Shown piece by piece: positions 54,001-64,000 of a stretch of DNA of 64,000 nucleotides. The position numbers were made by a program, and so were the translations under genes. Where the stretch lies: the NCBI RefSeq assembly GCF_963678975.1, contig NC_089280.1:17210780-17274779 (forward strand). The letters are read 5' to 3'. Position 1 is the stretch's first letter. Every line of letters starts with the position of its first letter. A model generated the notes under the pieces. The model searched no databases. It had not been told where the DNA came from and saw only the letters and a list, made by a program, of their open reading frames with translations. This DNA is from Dysidea avara (Eukaryota; Porifera; Demospongiae; Dictyoceratida; Dysideidae).

Positions 54001-56585
54001 TCATTTGCCAGGAAATTTTCCCTTAAGCTGGAACTAAACTATATGGCCTGCCGAATAGTAGTTAGTTCTGATATATTGGCTTGAGTATTTTTATTAGAAG
54101 AAAACGTGTTAAAAGGGGAAGTAGTGATACATATAGCATTACATGTGGTTTGGTCTTTCTTTGTAGGTAATAACCCATCGAATGATTGTATCTGTGTTGG
54201 CTCAAGAAACAGGAAAAGAAAATTACATAAAGCCCAAGCTCCCACTACTGTAGAGTCATTGGAAGTGGATGTTTATGCTGTGAATATTAAGAGAGTAGAA
54301 AATCCATTTGCTAAGGATGATGAAGATTCAGATGATGATATTGATGATGTCTTGTGTCATATTCCTGAACTTAGTACCAAATCTATTTCCCATGCTAAGA
54401 TGGTACATAATGCCAAAGAAAAGAAAAGGTAGATGTAATTTGTGGTTATACACTAATTGTGATTAAGTTTTTATACTATTAGACTACAACAAGTTTGATA
54501 CTGAAATTTGATTGGCTGAAAACGTGGTCTCTAAATCTCGTACAGCCACGCTCATGTCCAATAGAGACCACGCTCTGAGGCGATACGAAACACGATAATT
54601 ACGTGCCTGTAACATTGGCAACGCATGGGCGTTTAAATGGCTAGTAACAGCCGTACTGAATTAGAGGGAGGTGTAATGGGCTTGTTTGTACTAATCAACA
54701 CCACATTACTTGCTTACAACCAGTACTTCGATACATAGCACGCGCCTGTAACATTGACAACGCATGGGCGTTTAAACGGGTAGCAACAGCCCTGCTGAGG
54801 TCCCGCCATGTAGGGAGGTGTAGAGGGCTTGTTTCTAGTAATTAGCCATACATTTCCCATTTACAAGCAGCTGTCAACTCAAGGTACAATAACGAGTTGT
54901 AGTCTAAATAAGTTAGACGTCAGGTCTACGGGATTTAGAAAACCCTCAGGCCCTTAGTAGCGCCCTCGCTTCGCTCGGGCGCTACAGCCCAAGGCCTTTA
55001 GTCTCGCGTGGCCAGACCGCTTTTTTCCGTATATTGGCTGGGGAAAAAAAGGTCTGGTGTAACTCCAATAGCTGTTTACTTCTGAGCCGTCCCCAGATTC
55101 CGGGGACGCTAATTGAATAACATTGGTCACAAAGGAGGTGCCATGACGTCAGTAAAACTATGAAGTATTCCTACACCCCAGCTCCGGTTGTGAGTCTTGT
55201 TACACGATGAAGATGAACTTTCAAGACGCTATAAAGAGACATCGGAGCAAATTAACATTTGTTTAAAGGATAAACAGATCTCGAGTTTACTTACTGACGT
55301 CATCGGCGCCTCCTTTGCGGCCAATGTTATTCAATTAGCGTCCCCAGTGTCTGGGGACTGCTCAGAAGTAAACAGCTATTGGAGTTGCACCAGACCCTTT
55401 TTTCCCCACCCAATACACGGAAAAAAGCGGTCTGGCCACGCGAGACTACAGGGCCTTCGAGTTTTCTAAATCCCGTAGAACCCTGGTTCTTGACGTCTAA
55501 CTATTATTTAGACGAAGAAGTTTAAAACAAGCACAGCTGGCACTTCACCAGGAGCTCCAACCCTACTCACACCAAAAGCCAATTCTAAGAACTATCCTGT
55601 GTACTGCAATAGAGGAGATAAAGGTTAGACTGTACTGTTAGTGGTATATTGACCATAATATTTATATGGCAATAATTTAGGGTATAATACTTTAAAACAA
55701 ATGTTTGTGCACATGTTAATGACCTTTTGAGCCATTTGTTGACTGCCAAGTACATACCTCAAGTCTACATACTATGTTGACTACTATAATATCTGTGCAC
55801 TTCTTTGCTGTTGGCAGCTTCATCGCAGCTACTAATGAAGCACACCATCACCATAATTATGTTACCTACTCATCATCTAACCATAATGTAAACTCTTTGA
55901 CTGCTCTATTAGAGTATTTGAACATTCATCCCACTTCTAGAAATATGATTTCTTTACCAAGAGCATACCTCTCATCAAACCAAAGGGGCTTCACCTCTCT
56001 CTCATTCTTCCCTCCCCACCTACTTATCTTTACCATAATTCACATACAACTGTATCATATACCCAAATGGGAGTCCATTCTCTGAAGAGCCAACTTTGTT
56101 GTACATGTCTTTTACTTTGTGAAAGTTTTTGAAGGGATCGGTGGAAATAGGAGGTAGCTAACCCACATTTTGAGATTTGCCATTTTGTAAAAAACAAAAT
56201 TATTTGGTTAGGCATGTTGATAATGTTTCCACAAAATTTAACAACAGGACTTAAAAGTTCAAGTCACAACCAAATTGAGATTTACATTAGTCTACGGCAA
56301 TTCAAGGATATCAAAAATCTAATTAATGCCCACTATGCACCCATTTTAGTTTCCAAAAGTGGGTTACACCCTTTTTCCACTGACCCCTTCAATTGTCACA
56401 GTCATGTTTATAACTACCTTGACATGGCACACAAATTATTGTTAAGATCTCCTGGTACAATTTACTGTTGTTTATTAACACTTTTAGAAACTAAAGCATA
56501 TTGCTGAAGAAAATGAAAATTGTTTATCAGCACTGAAAGGTGAAAGAAATTTCCTAGAAGAGAAATTGAAATTCCTTAAATCATT
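51077..56585 (+). CDS. Gene C: MXD/MNT-like bHLHZip protein, 5' four exons (3' end outside window)
   Basis: Exons: 51077-51191, 54167-54428, 55512-55623, 56488-56585, phases as in gene A. The N-terminus MNNSRGLGRGSRSRDEG is Arg/Gly/Ser-rich and precedes NLLLIVEAANILEGRR, the SID-like helix. Exon 2 gives NRKRKLHK (NLS-like), the VDVYAVNIKRVENPF segment and an Asp tract. The basic region VHNAKEKKRRR keeps H5, N6, E9, R12, R13. HLH residues match gene A. The zipper exon reads KLKHIAEENENCLSALKGE and keeps the L-N-L-L-L heptads. No acidic or C-terminal exon was found before 64000. In gene A these lie 4.4 and 7.7 kb after the zipper, so they may be beyond the window. The intron splitting the basic region is 1083 nt here versus 54 nt in A, enlarged by a mobile insertion. 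Confidence 0.65.
54480..55510. mobile_element. Composite foldback insertion in gene C basic-region intron
   Basis: The intron is 54 nt in gene A and 49 nt in B; here ~1 kb has been added directly before the exon 3 acceptor. The left part (54480-54905) is bounded by inverted agactacaac and gttgtagtct. The right part (54902-55510) has long inverted arms of about 200-250 bp each (GACGTC, CGCGTGGCCAGACCGC, GTCCCCAG motifs in both). The insertion end supplies the bases next to the TTTAG acceptor, which is still intact. Confidence 0.75.
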
Positions 56586-57015
56586 GTAAGTCACTAAATG
56601 TGTAAATAAAATGTTAGAATGTAGAATGCAATGCAATGTAATGTAGACTGCGTGTACCTTAGAATTAGATTCTTATTAACCAGGCAGTTGCCAAAGCTTC
56701 CACTGGAATATAAAAAATTTTTAAATGTCGTGTTAAATTTTTTGTTTGCTATGCTAATGTGTATAGCTAATCAATAATTTAAAATCCAAATTTTGGTGAC
56801 AATGTGCCATGTGACGCTAATGCACACATGCCCCATGTACTGTGTGAGCAAGCTGAGAGAATATTTCATTCTATATACAGGCAGAAGGAAAAATTAGAAA
56901 TTTAAGTCAGTTGGATTAGAAAAAGTAGTGAAATAATTAAGGGAGTAGCAAAAAAATGTAGCGGATCAAGGTAGGTTGCCTATACCTGCAGATAGACATT
57001 TAATCCCTACAGATG

Positions 57016-57311
57016 TAAGAAAAAATTAGGAATTTTAAATTAGAGTAGGGACAGTGTATAGTGCTGCAATAAAAAGTACTGAAACAAGCTGGATCAGAGT
57101 AGTACATAATGTCCAAATGCTGTAAAACAATAAGAAATGAATATCCCTACTGTGCATTGAGTGTAGCACAGTAGGGATATTCACTTCTTATTGTTTTACA
57201 GTATTTGGACATTACATACTACTCCGGTCCGATCCAGTTTGTTTCAATACTTTTTATTGCAGCACTACACACTGTCCCTACTCTAATTTAAAATTCCTAA
57301 TTTTTCTTATA
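57016..57311. mobile_element. Foldback MITE, ~300 bp, arms ~140 bp
   Basis: The centre is TCCCTACTGTGC/GCACAGTAGGGA around 57157-57165. The arms match almost throughout, with outer ends AGAAAAAATTAGGAATTTT and its complement. It lies downstream of the gene C zipper exon. Confidence 0.85.
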
Positions 57312-60300
57312 CTTGTTTGTGAAGTTTTTTGCAAGCTCATGACCACTAAATAGCCTGCTTTTCACAAAACCAGTCACAATATTATGTAGAGCACTATTAT
57401 ACTAGATTATGACTTATACAATGACAACTGATCAGTGGGCATGGCTCTACATAAGCCTGCAGACAATAATGGACATGGATTTGTGGATACCTACAGACTG
57501 ATGAATGGGCATGGCTACCATATGGCTACAATCAGTAATTTACATAAGTGGGCGTGGCTCATGAAAGAATCAGGACTACGCTATGACTTGTTACTAAACT
57601 ATATTTATTGACTTACACATTGCTAGTTTGCCGCGAGTTGCTCTCATTGATCGATATCAACTACCCACTTTGAAAACCAGCGAGCCAGGTGTGTTCAAAT
57701 AGTTTGATGCAACAGACCACGTGTATTCGAATAGTTTGATGCAATATATACCAGTAGATGGAAGCCCTACTTTAGTCTATATTAACACTCAGCGGTAGAA
57801 CTTTAACTGATGGCCATGGTAAAGAAGGATAAAAGGTAAGACATTAGCGCAAGCATTGTATGCTTATCAATATACCAAAGATTTTTTCTTAAGTGAACTA
57901 GAAACATTTCTGCAAAAGAATTAGAGCTGTAGCTGTAGCCAGTTTTCCGCTACGCTTGACTGAAGGTGTCAGACAGGTAGGTAGGCAGTAGGAATTCTGA
58001 TGAGTAAATTCTTTTGCAAATTCTGTAGCAACTTGACGGAAATGTTTCGGGTTGATCTGAAGACACTTTTGGGCTTGATTTTACCCAATCAACACTGTCA
58101 TGTTGTTGTGAGGAAAAATTGAGGCAGGTTGTTGGGTTATATTATATCACTGGCTACGCCCACACCTTTGATCTCCCTACTATATAGTACTATTTTACTG
58201 TATGATCAGGCCAGAAGGTGGTGGGGGGCAGGTATCCCCCACAAAGCACTCAACATTGTTCATAATTGCACAAAAGGCTAATGACCCAATGATGGGCTAG
58301 CCAACATATGGTGTTGTATTATTACAGCTTATGTAACTAGCTACATAATTACTTCATTACTGATTACTACCAGTTATCACTTATCAATGGAAGTATTTTT
58401 GTCAAACATCATTGCACGTGCCACAACTGTACTCCAACAAATTTGCCCACAATCCAGTCAAACTATATTGTGAATATTTTAGTACAAATACAATGTGTCA
58501 CAATTACTTACGTCAACCACAGTCCGTGCTGCAGTCCTAGTACACTGGCACAGTATGACGAGCTCACTCATGTTAGCTGGAGAAATTCAAATGCCATGTA
58601 TTGGCACGAAATCCCAGCTCTACACCTCTCCTGTTAGCAGAATTTGTAAGCTTGTGACGGATTGTCTGACTGACTGACAAAGTAAACTGGCATACCACTG
58701 CACTGTAATTACGAAGATCCAGTATGATTAACTTGGGAAAATAAAGTTAGTCCATTTAACACTTCATCACCTCATAGGCAGTAGGTTTGTAGCGTCATCG
58801 TATATCACTTGTCATTTCTGAGTTGTGACTCTTGCAAACTCACTTTGAGCGGGTCACTTGTCTTTTTACTTTTAGGTTCGAAAAATGCACTATCACATGA
58901 GTAGTGTAGGCTAAATATAGAATTGTGTGTCTAATATTTCATTCAGTGAAGGAATAGTGTCTATATGGGGAAAACCCCTAGGGATTCGGGCTTGCCCTAT
59001 TTTTCGTGCATCATTTTATTCATTGCTTGTAAAGTGCAAGAAATCATCGTATAATTCACAAACAAGTTGAATGTTGTGTGCACTCGCGTAGTAGCGCACA
59101 AACCATAATTTGGATTGTGTGTCAGTTACTGGTAAGCTTGTGACGGAAGTTTAAAAAAACACCACTCAGTTTTGCCCCTCCCCCCCTTGGCTACACCACT
59201 GTGTATGATGCTTCAGCCAATGTCTATTAGTATATCTGCAGGTATAGGCAACCTCCCTTAATCTGCTACATTTTTTGCTACTCCCTTAAATTGAGGCAGG
59301 TTTTTTTGGGTGATATTATATCACTGGCCACGCCCACACCTTCAATGTCCCTACTATACAGTACTATCATACAGTATGATGCTTCAGTCAATGTCTATTA
59401 GTATATCTGCAGGTATAGGCAACCTCTCTTAATCTGCTACATTTTTGCTACTCCCTTGTTTCACTATTTTTTGCTTCTTTGATCCATAATCCAACTTTAT
59501 ATATATATTTTTTCTGCTGCACTATTATAATATAGTCATGACTTATGAACACACACTTACCGTATTAAAAGAAAGAATGGTGCCAGGCATGTCATAAAAC
59601 AATTTTGCATCTGAATAATTATGTGCCCCAACATTCAATTACTGAAAAGTACGGTAGCTATTACACTTCGTCTTCAGCTATGTTTCACCCATTACACAGT
59701 GATGCAAATGAAGAACAGTATATATGAGAAGTGTTTCTGCAATTACTACAGAAAATGTGGGTGATAAGCTTTATAGCTACCACCACAGCCACAGGGAAGC
59801 CATATCATGCTACTGCAAATTGACACTTTGCATTGTCAGCAAAAAGAACTGAGACACAAAGGGTAAGTCTATGATGTGTGTATTATATGTACATGAAAAG
59901 GCATGTCTCAGGATTAAGCAGAAAAAAATAAAGCCCATAGCCTTATTACATTTGTGTTGTGCTTGGCTGAAGGAATCAGTTAGTCAGTTAGTAGAAAAAT
60001 CAGTTTAATAGAACATTATTAAATTCCATAGAAACTTGTTGGGAGGATTTGGGGTTGTTCTGAAGTCATTTTTGGGCTTGGTTATGTTTAACCAAAAAAA
60101 CTAGCACCGTACTGTATGATACAAACTGTTTTAGGCACCTGTAAGTTAGTTTCCTTATATAAACTAATTTTTGTCATGATTGCTTATGCTCTATCACTGA
60201 AAACATTGAATAGAGGCTTGACTATGTGCTTTACAGGAGTTTTAAGACTGAAAAGCTCTTGACCTCATGTGGTAATATATAAGAATGGTCTGCATGACTT

Positions 60301-60430
60301 CTTCTAAAAATGTTCTGATTCTCTGTTCCTTAGCAGGCTCCTACAGGCCGGGGGTTCGGGGGGTTCTGAAGAACCGCCCTCTTGGAAAACAGGTCCACAA
60401 TTTTAGCAAAAAGGTCCACAATTTTAGTAT
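57312..60430. other. Region between the gene C zipper and the segmental copy
   Basis: Mostly single arms of the AACAAGGGAG..CCTGCAG foldback family (59220-59300, 59390-59475) and an inverted relative of 10320-10620 (59560-59990). No gene C acidic exon was found. Confidence 0.5.
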
Positions 60431-61264
60431 AGTAAGATTTTAGTAAGATAGCAGTCTGCTAAGTGATTGTTTGCCTGAGGTGTACTGGATTTGGTACTGG
60501 TAAGCACTCAACACCAATAATCAACATTGTATTCATGCAGCTGCAAGTGGTGGGATTCCTAATCTGCTGTCAGCTCAGCCTCACACAGCAAGTTCTGCTG
60601 GCATTTAGAATCTCAAAGGCCACACACAAATTGGTTATGAATGGCACTCTCTAGGTTGGTGCCAAAATTACATGTCTTCACTAAAATTTGCAGTTCAGCT
60701 ATGAACTCGGTCACTGATTCCTTCTCGAGTTAGTTCCTCTTGAACCTTCTGATTGTTTTTGATTGATAGTGGCTAGAGAGATGTTTCAATATGGTGTCTG
60801 GTAAAAGTTCACTCACGAGAGCAGCATCTTAAAACTTTCTTGGCTGAGGGGCATTAAAACAGGACTTTTTCAGAATCCCTACATGTATAGTGTCTACCTC
60901 TATTGGCTGGATAAATTAACTTGACCAACGGGTTAATACAATTGGTCTAATCGTTGGTAGTCAGCAAGTTGCATACACTCACACACTACAATGAGACCAC
61001 CATGCCACCTTTGAAGCTAACATTTTTTTTCCATCATGTAGTGTCATTCTTGTACCGTTTCAACTTCTCACAGCATGGACTCCAGTTAGAATATTTGAAC
61101 AATAGATATCATGTGCCAGAAATAAAAATATACTTTTGGGTTTAACTATAATGGATGACTTCAATGTTGCAATGCAGCCACAAGAAAGATTGTTGTGTGA
61201 TTATTGCATGGCTTCAAGGACAGGGCTTCCTGTTTCCACCAGCATTCTTTTGTTATCTTATCAG

Positions 61265-61955
61265 CGTTGAAACCGAGTCACTACTGCTGACCCGGATGAC
61301 CCACTGACCTGGATAGCAATCTGGGTCAGACCCGGATTTGACCCAGATGTGACCCGGATTGACCAGGATTAATTAAAGCCGAGGCGTGTGATAAGAGCTA
61401 TGTTTTGGGTAGTCTCGAGCGAACGTTTAAGTGTTTGATTCGTGTTGAGTAAACAAGTAGTTGTGTGATAACTAAGCCGGTAAATTAATCAGTCAGTGGG
61501 TTTGGTTCAACGTAGCTACTGTGAGTTTACAGACAGCAATTTGGTGTGGCTTCGTACATACCTAGTATTACAATTTCCTGATATATTAAAGTGGGTGTAG
61601 CTCACAAAAGTACTTATCCTGCTGCAAGACTAGACTATGTATAACTTGTACGATAATCGATTAGTGGGCATGGCTCCTTGCAGGCACTCGTGCAAACAGC
61701 AATGGACACGGTTTTGTGCTACAGACTGCACTTACTAATAAATGGGCATGGCTGAGCATACGTTTGTAGCGTGATAAGTGGGCATGGCTCACGAAATAGC
61801 TGCATGACTAGCGTTAATAAATTTCCATGTCGTCAAACTAACAATTTTGTTTCTCACGTGATCCAATCCAGGTCAGACCCGGATAATCTGTAAACCGGGT
61901 CAGACCCAGATGACCCAGAGAAAATGTGACCCGGATGGCCCGACCTGGTTTCAAT
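61265..61955. mobile_element. GACCCGG-end element, duplicated copy
   Basis: Counterpart of 8142-8822, with the right end slightly longer through one more GACCCAGAT-type subrepeat. Confidence 0.6.
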
Positions 61956-63033
61956 TTCTTACTTGCTCACTCACTAACCACATTCACAAGGCTAGAGGTA
62001 TTCCAATGAATATCTGGTCTCTACACCTTGTCTTTCCTTTTTTATCTTCAGTTGTGCTAGTTGTCTTCTTCTTCATGCAAAGAAACTATACCAGACGTTC
62101 ATTTTCTGTATCAACACTTTCCTTAGAGGAACGTATTTAGATGCTACAAAACTATTTGAAGTGCTCACACTACTGTAAGAGGAACTGCACTTATAAAACA
62201 ATTACATTTTGACTACGCCTTAAACAACAAAAATGTTAACAAACCAGATTCCAGTGATAAAAAGTAGTGAAGGGTAGCTATTACAACATAGCTATGTGAG
62301 AAAATCTCTAACACTTTGTTGAAAATCTGAAGAAATCGAAGCTCGAATCTTGTCACTGCTCACAATGGGAGATCAGTGATAGTGATAAAAAATGTCGACT
62401 CAAGTGGATTACGATGGTAATGAGTTGTCACAAGTTATTGCTGACTTATGGTGCCACAGCAGCATTAAGACCAGGAACAGTTTTGAATGCAGACCACACC
62501 CACATTTCAGATGATGCAAAATGAAGCTTGCCCATTTAGGTATTTGGTAAAGTCTGTCTATAGTTTAATAGAAGTCAAAAAAGTTTAAAAACACAAATGG
62601 GCGTTGAACAGAATTTTCCATGATATCTCTGGACTTGTCCATTCATCATAACAAACATATAGCTACAACATTATACTCTACTTACCATAATTGATTATTT
62701 TAAGCATGCTTATAAAATAATGGAGTGGTTGAACTGGTGTTGGCTGTCAGACTATTAGCCTGTAAAATGCTTGGAAGAGCATGGGAAGTCAGTGATCAAA
62801 ACTGAACTGAAATTTGCAATGCTGAGGTCTTTTTGCTGGCAGGTCTTGTAACACCTACTAGCAGGTTTAAGGACCTGCTAACAGGTCTCTTAGTGGATTT
62901 TAAAAACCTCATTATCTTTCAAAGATCAAAGCATATTATGCATACCATTATCTAAGCATTATAAAACATATATAATAGTTAAAAGTTCCTAGTACAATTT
63001 TATTGTTGTTATATAAGCTTTTAATAATTACAG

Positions 63034-63131
63034 AAATTAAAACGTATTGCTGAAGAAAATGAAAATTGTTTATCAGCATTGAAAGACGAAAGAAATCTCC
63101 TAGCAGAGAAATTGAAATTCCTTAAATCACT
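63034..63131 (+). CDS. Second leucine-zipper exon, copied from gene A
   Basis: A 98-nt exon with intact acceptor (ttacag) and donor (gtgagt) encodes the same protein sequence as the gene A zipper exon (9888-9985). It lies 6.4 kb downstream of gene C's own zipper exon, within the segmental duplication starting near 60.43 kb. Since 98 is not a multiple of three, splicing both zipper exons in series would shift the frame. It can only be used instead of 56488-56585, or be silent, or belong to another gene outside the window. Confidence 0.55.
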
Positions 63132-63775
63132 GTGAGTCATTGCATGGTTAATATTAATTACATATGTAGCGTGTAATTAAAATGTTAGAATCATATGGTA
63201 TGGTAGTATTGTATATTAGGGATCACAAAGGTTTGCACATTCTCACAAAAAATATTGACCAGAAACCAGCCTCATAATACCAAGAGTTATTTACTCTTGA
63301 TAATACCTTAATGGTGACTTGACAGTATTGGTGAGGTATAACCAAGCTCAAAATTTCCTTCAGTGTGACCAAAAATATTTTCCAATAAGCTGCTACAATT
63401 TTTTTTGTTGTTTTAGTGGAATTTTCTACTGCCTGACTGACTACCTATAATCAACTTCTGACAAGCATAACTCAATAACAGCAAGGGCTATTGGCTTGTT
63501 TTTCACTGTTAGACATTGCTTCAACCCAACAGGTGCCTTTTGGCATACCACAGTACATACAAAGCACACATCATGGACTTAGCTTTGTCCTCCCTTGTGT
63601 CCTATTTCTTTTTGCTGACAGCTCAAGGCGTCAATTCACAGTAGCACGTCATGACTTCCCTGTGGCTGTGCTGACTAGCCATCATGTTTATCGTCCGTAT
63701 TTTCCATACTGACTGCAGATACACTTTTCGTACTGTGCTGTGTAATAGGCTGAACATAGGTGAATATAAAGCATA

Positions 63776-63997
63776 CAGTGGAACCTCAGTTATCCGGACC
63801 CCACTTATCCAGATTCTCGGTTAACCAAACTAACTGCTCTACAGAGTAGTGACTGTTCTATTAGGGTATTTGATAATACTGATATTTTTAAAAATGTTCT
63901 TTATGCTATTTAAGGTTATTTATTTTAGAGATATGGACTTTTCAGACTTATGGACCACCCCTGGTCCCAAGGGGTTTGGATAACTGAGGTTCCACTG
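63776..63997. mobile_element. pogo-like MITE, duplicated copy
   Basis: Counterpart of 10631-10853, with the same ends CAGTGGAACC/GGTTCCACTG and TA flanks. It ends three bases before the window edge. Confidence 0.85.
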
Positions 63998-64000
63998 TAT

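Larger units (their letters stand above)
60431..64000 (+). repeat. Segmental duplication, copy 2 (downstream of gene C zipper exon)
   Basis: Same order and orientation as copy 1. The left boundary is near the shared TAGTAAGATAGCAG; the right boundary is not reached, since similarity continues to the last base. High similarity in non-coding sequence implies a recent copying event or gene conversion. Confidence 0.85.

Overview
The window looks like eukaryotic, metazoan DNA. It is AT-rich, with long introns carrying GT..AG splice sites, AATAAA signals, microsatellites and many small mobile elements, and it shows no bacterial gene organisation. The mixture of foldback MITEs, tRNA-derived SINEs, LINE and tyrosine-recombinase scraps suggests a marine invertebrate. 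A demosponge is my best guess, but it rests on general impression and is not proven.

The coding content is dominated by one family not visible as long ORFs, because every exon is short. Reading splice sites and phases by eye, I reconstruct a six-exon gene with an N-terminal helix like the Sin3-interacting domain (SID) of MXD/MNT repressors, a basic nuclear-localisation stretch, an acidic linker, a basic helix-loop-helix with the Myc/Max/MXD-type H-N-x-x-E-x-x-R-R signature, a leucine zipper, a Ser/Asp/Glu-rich exon and an unfamiliar, strongly conserved C-terminal domain. Four loci are present. Gene A (+, 2.5-18.1 kb) is complete at 403 aa. Gene B (-, 27.5-20.8 kb) is an inverted copy without a usable SID and with a changed basic region. 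Gene D (+, 46.9-47.6 kb) keeps only the last two exons. Gene C (+, 51.1 kb to beyond the window) has the first four exons.

Layout: 1-18 kb gene A; 18-20.8 kb repeat-rich spacer; 20.8-30.2 kb gene B and a relic of its first exon; 30-37 kb mobile elements including a LINE 3' end inside a foldback element; 37.3-39.8 kb a small, possibly divergent gene pair with tandemly duplicated exons; 40-46.8 kb tyrosine-recombinase fragments, an ~800-bp palindrome and MITEs; 46.9-47.6 kb gene D; 47.8-51 kb spacer paralogous to the upstream flank of A; 51-64 kb gene C. The last 3.6 kb is a near-identical copy of a gene A intron, including a second leucine-zipper exon.

If the assignment is right, A and C encode MAX-network repressors that bind E-boxes as heterodimers and recruit Sin3. 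B would keep dimerisation without Sin3 recruitment, and so could act as a competitor. This locally expanded, structurally diversifying bHLHZip cluster is the main candidate for something undescribed here.
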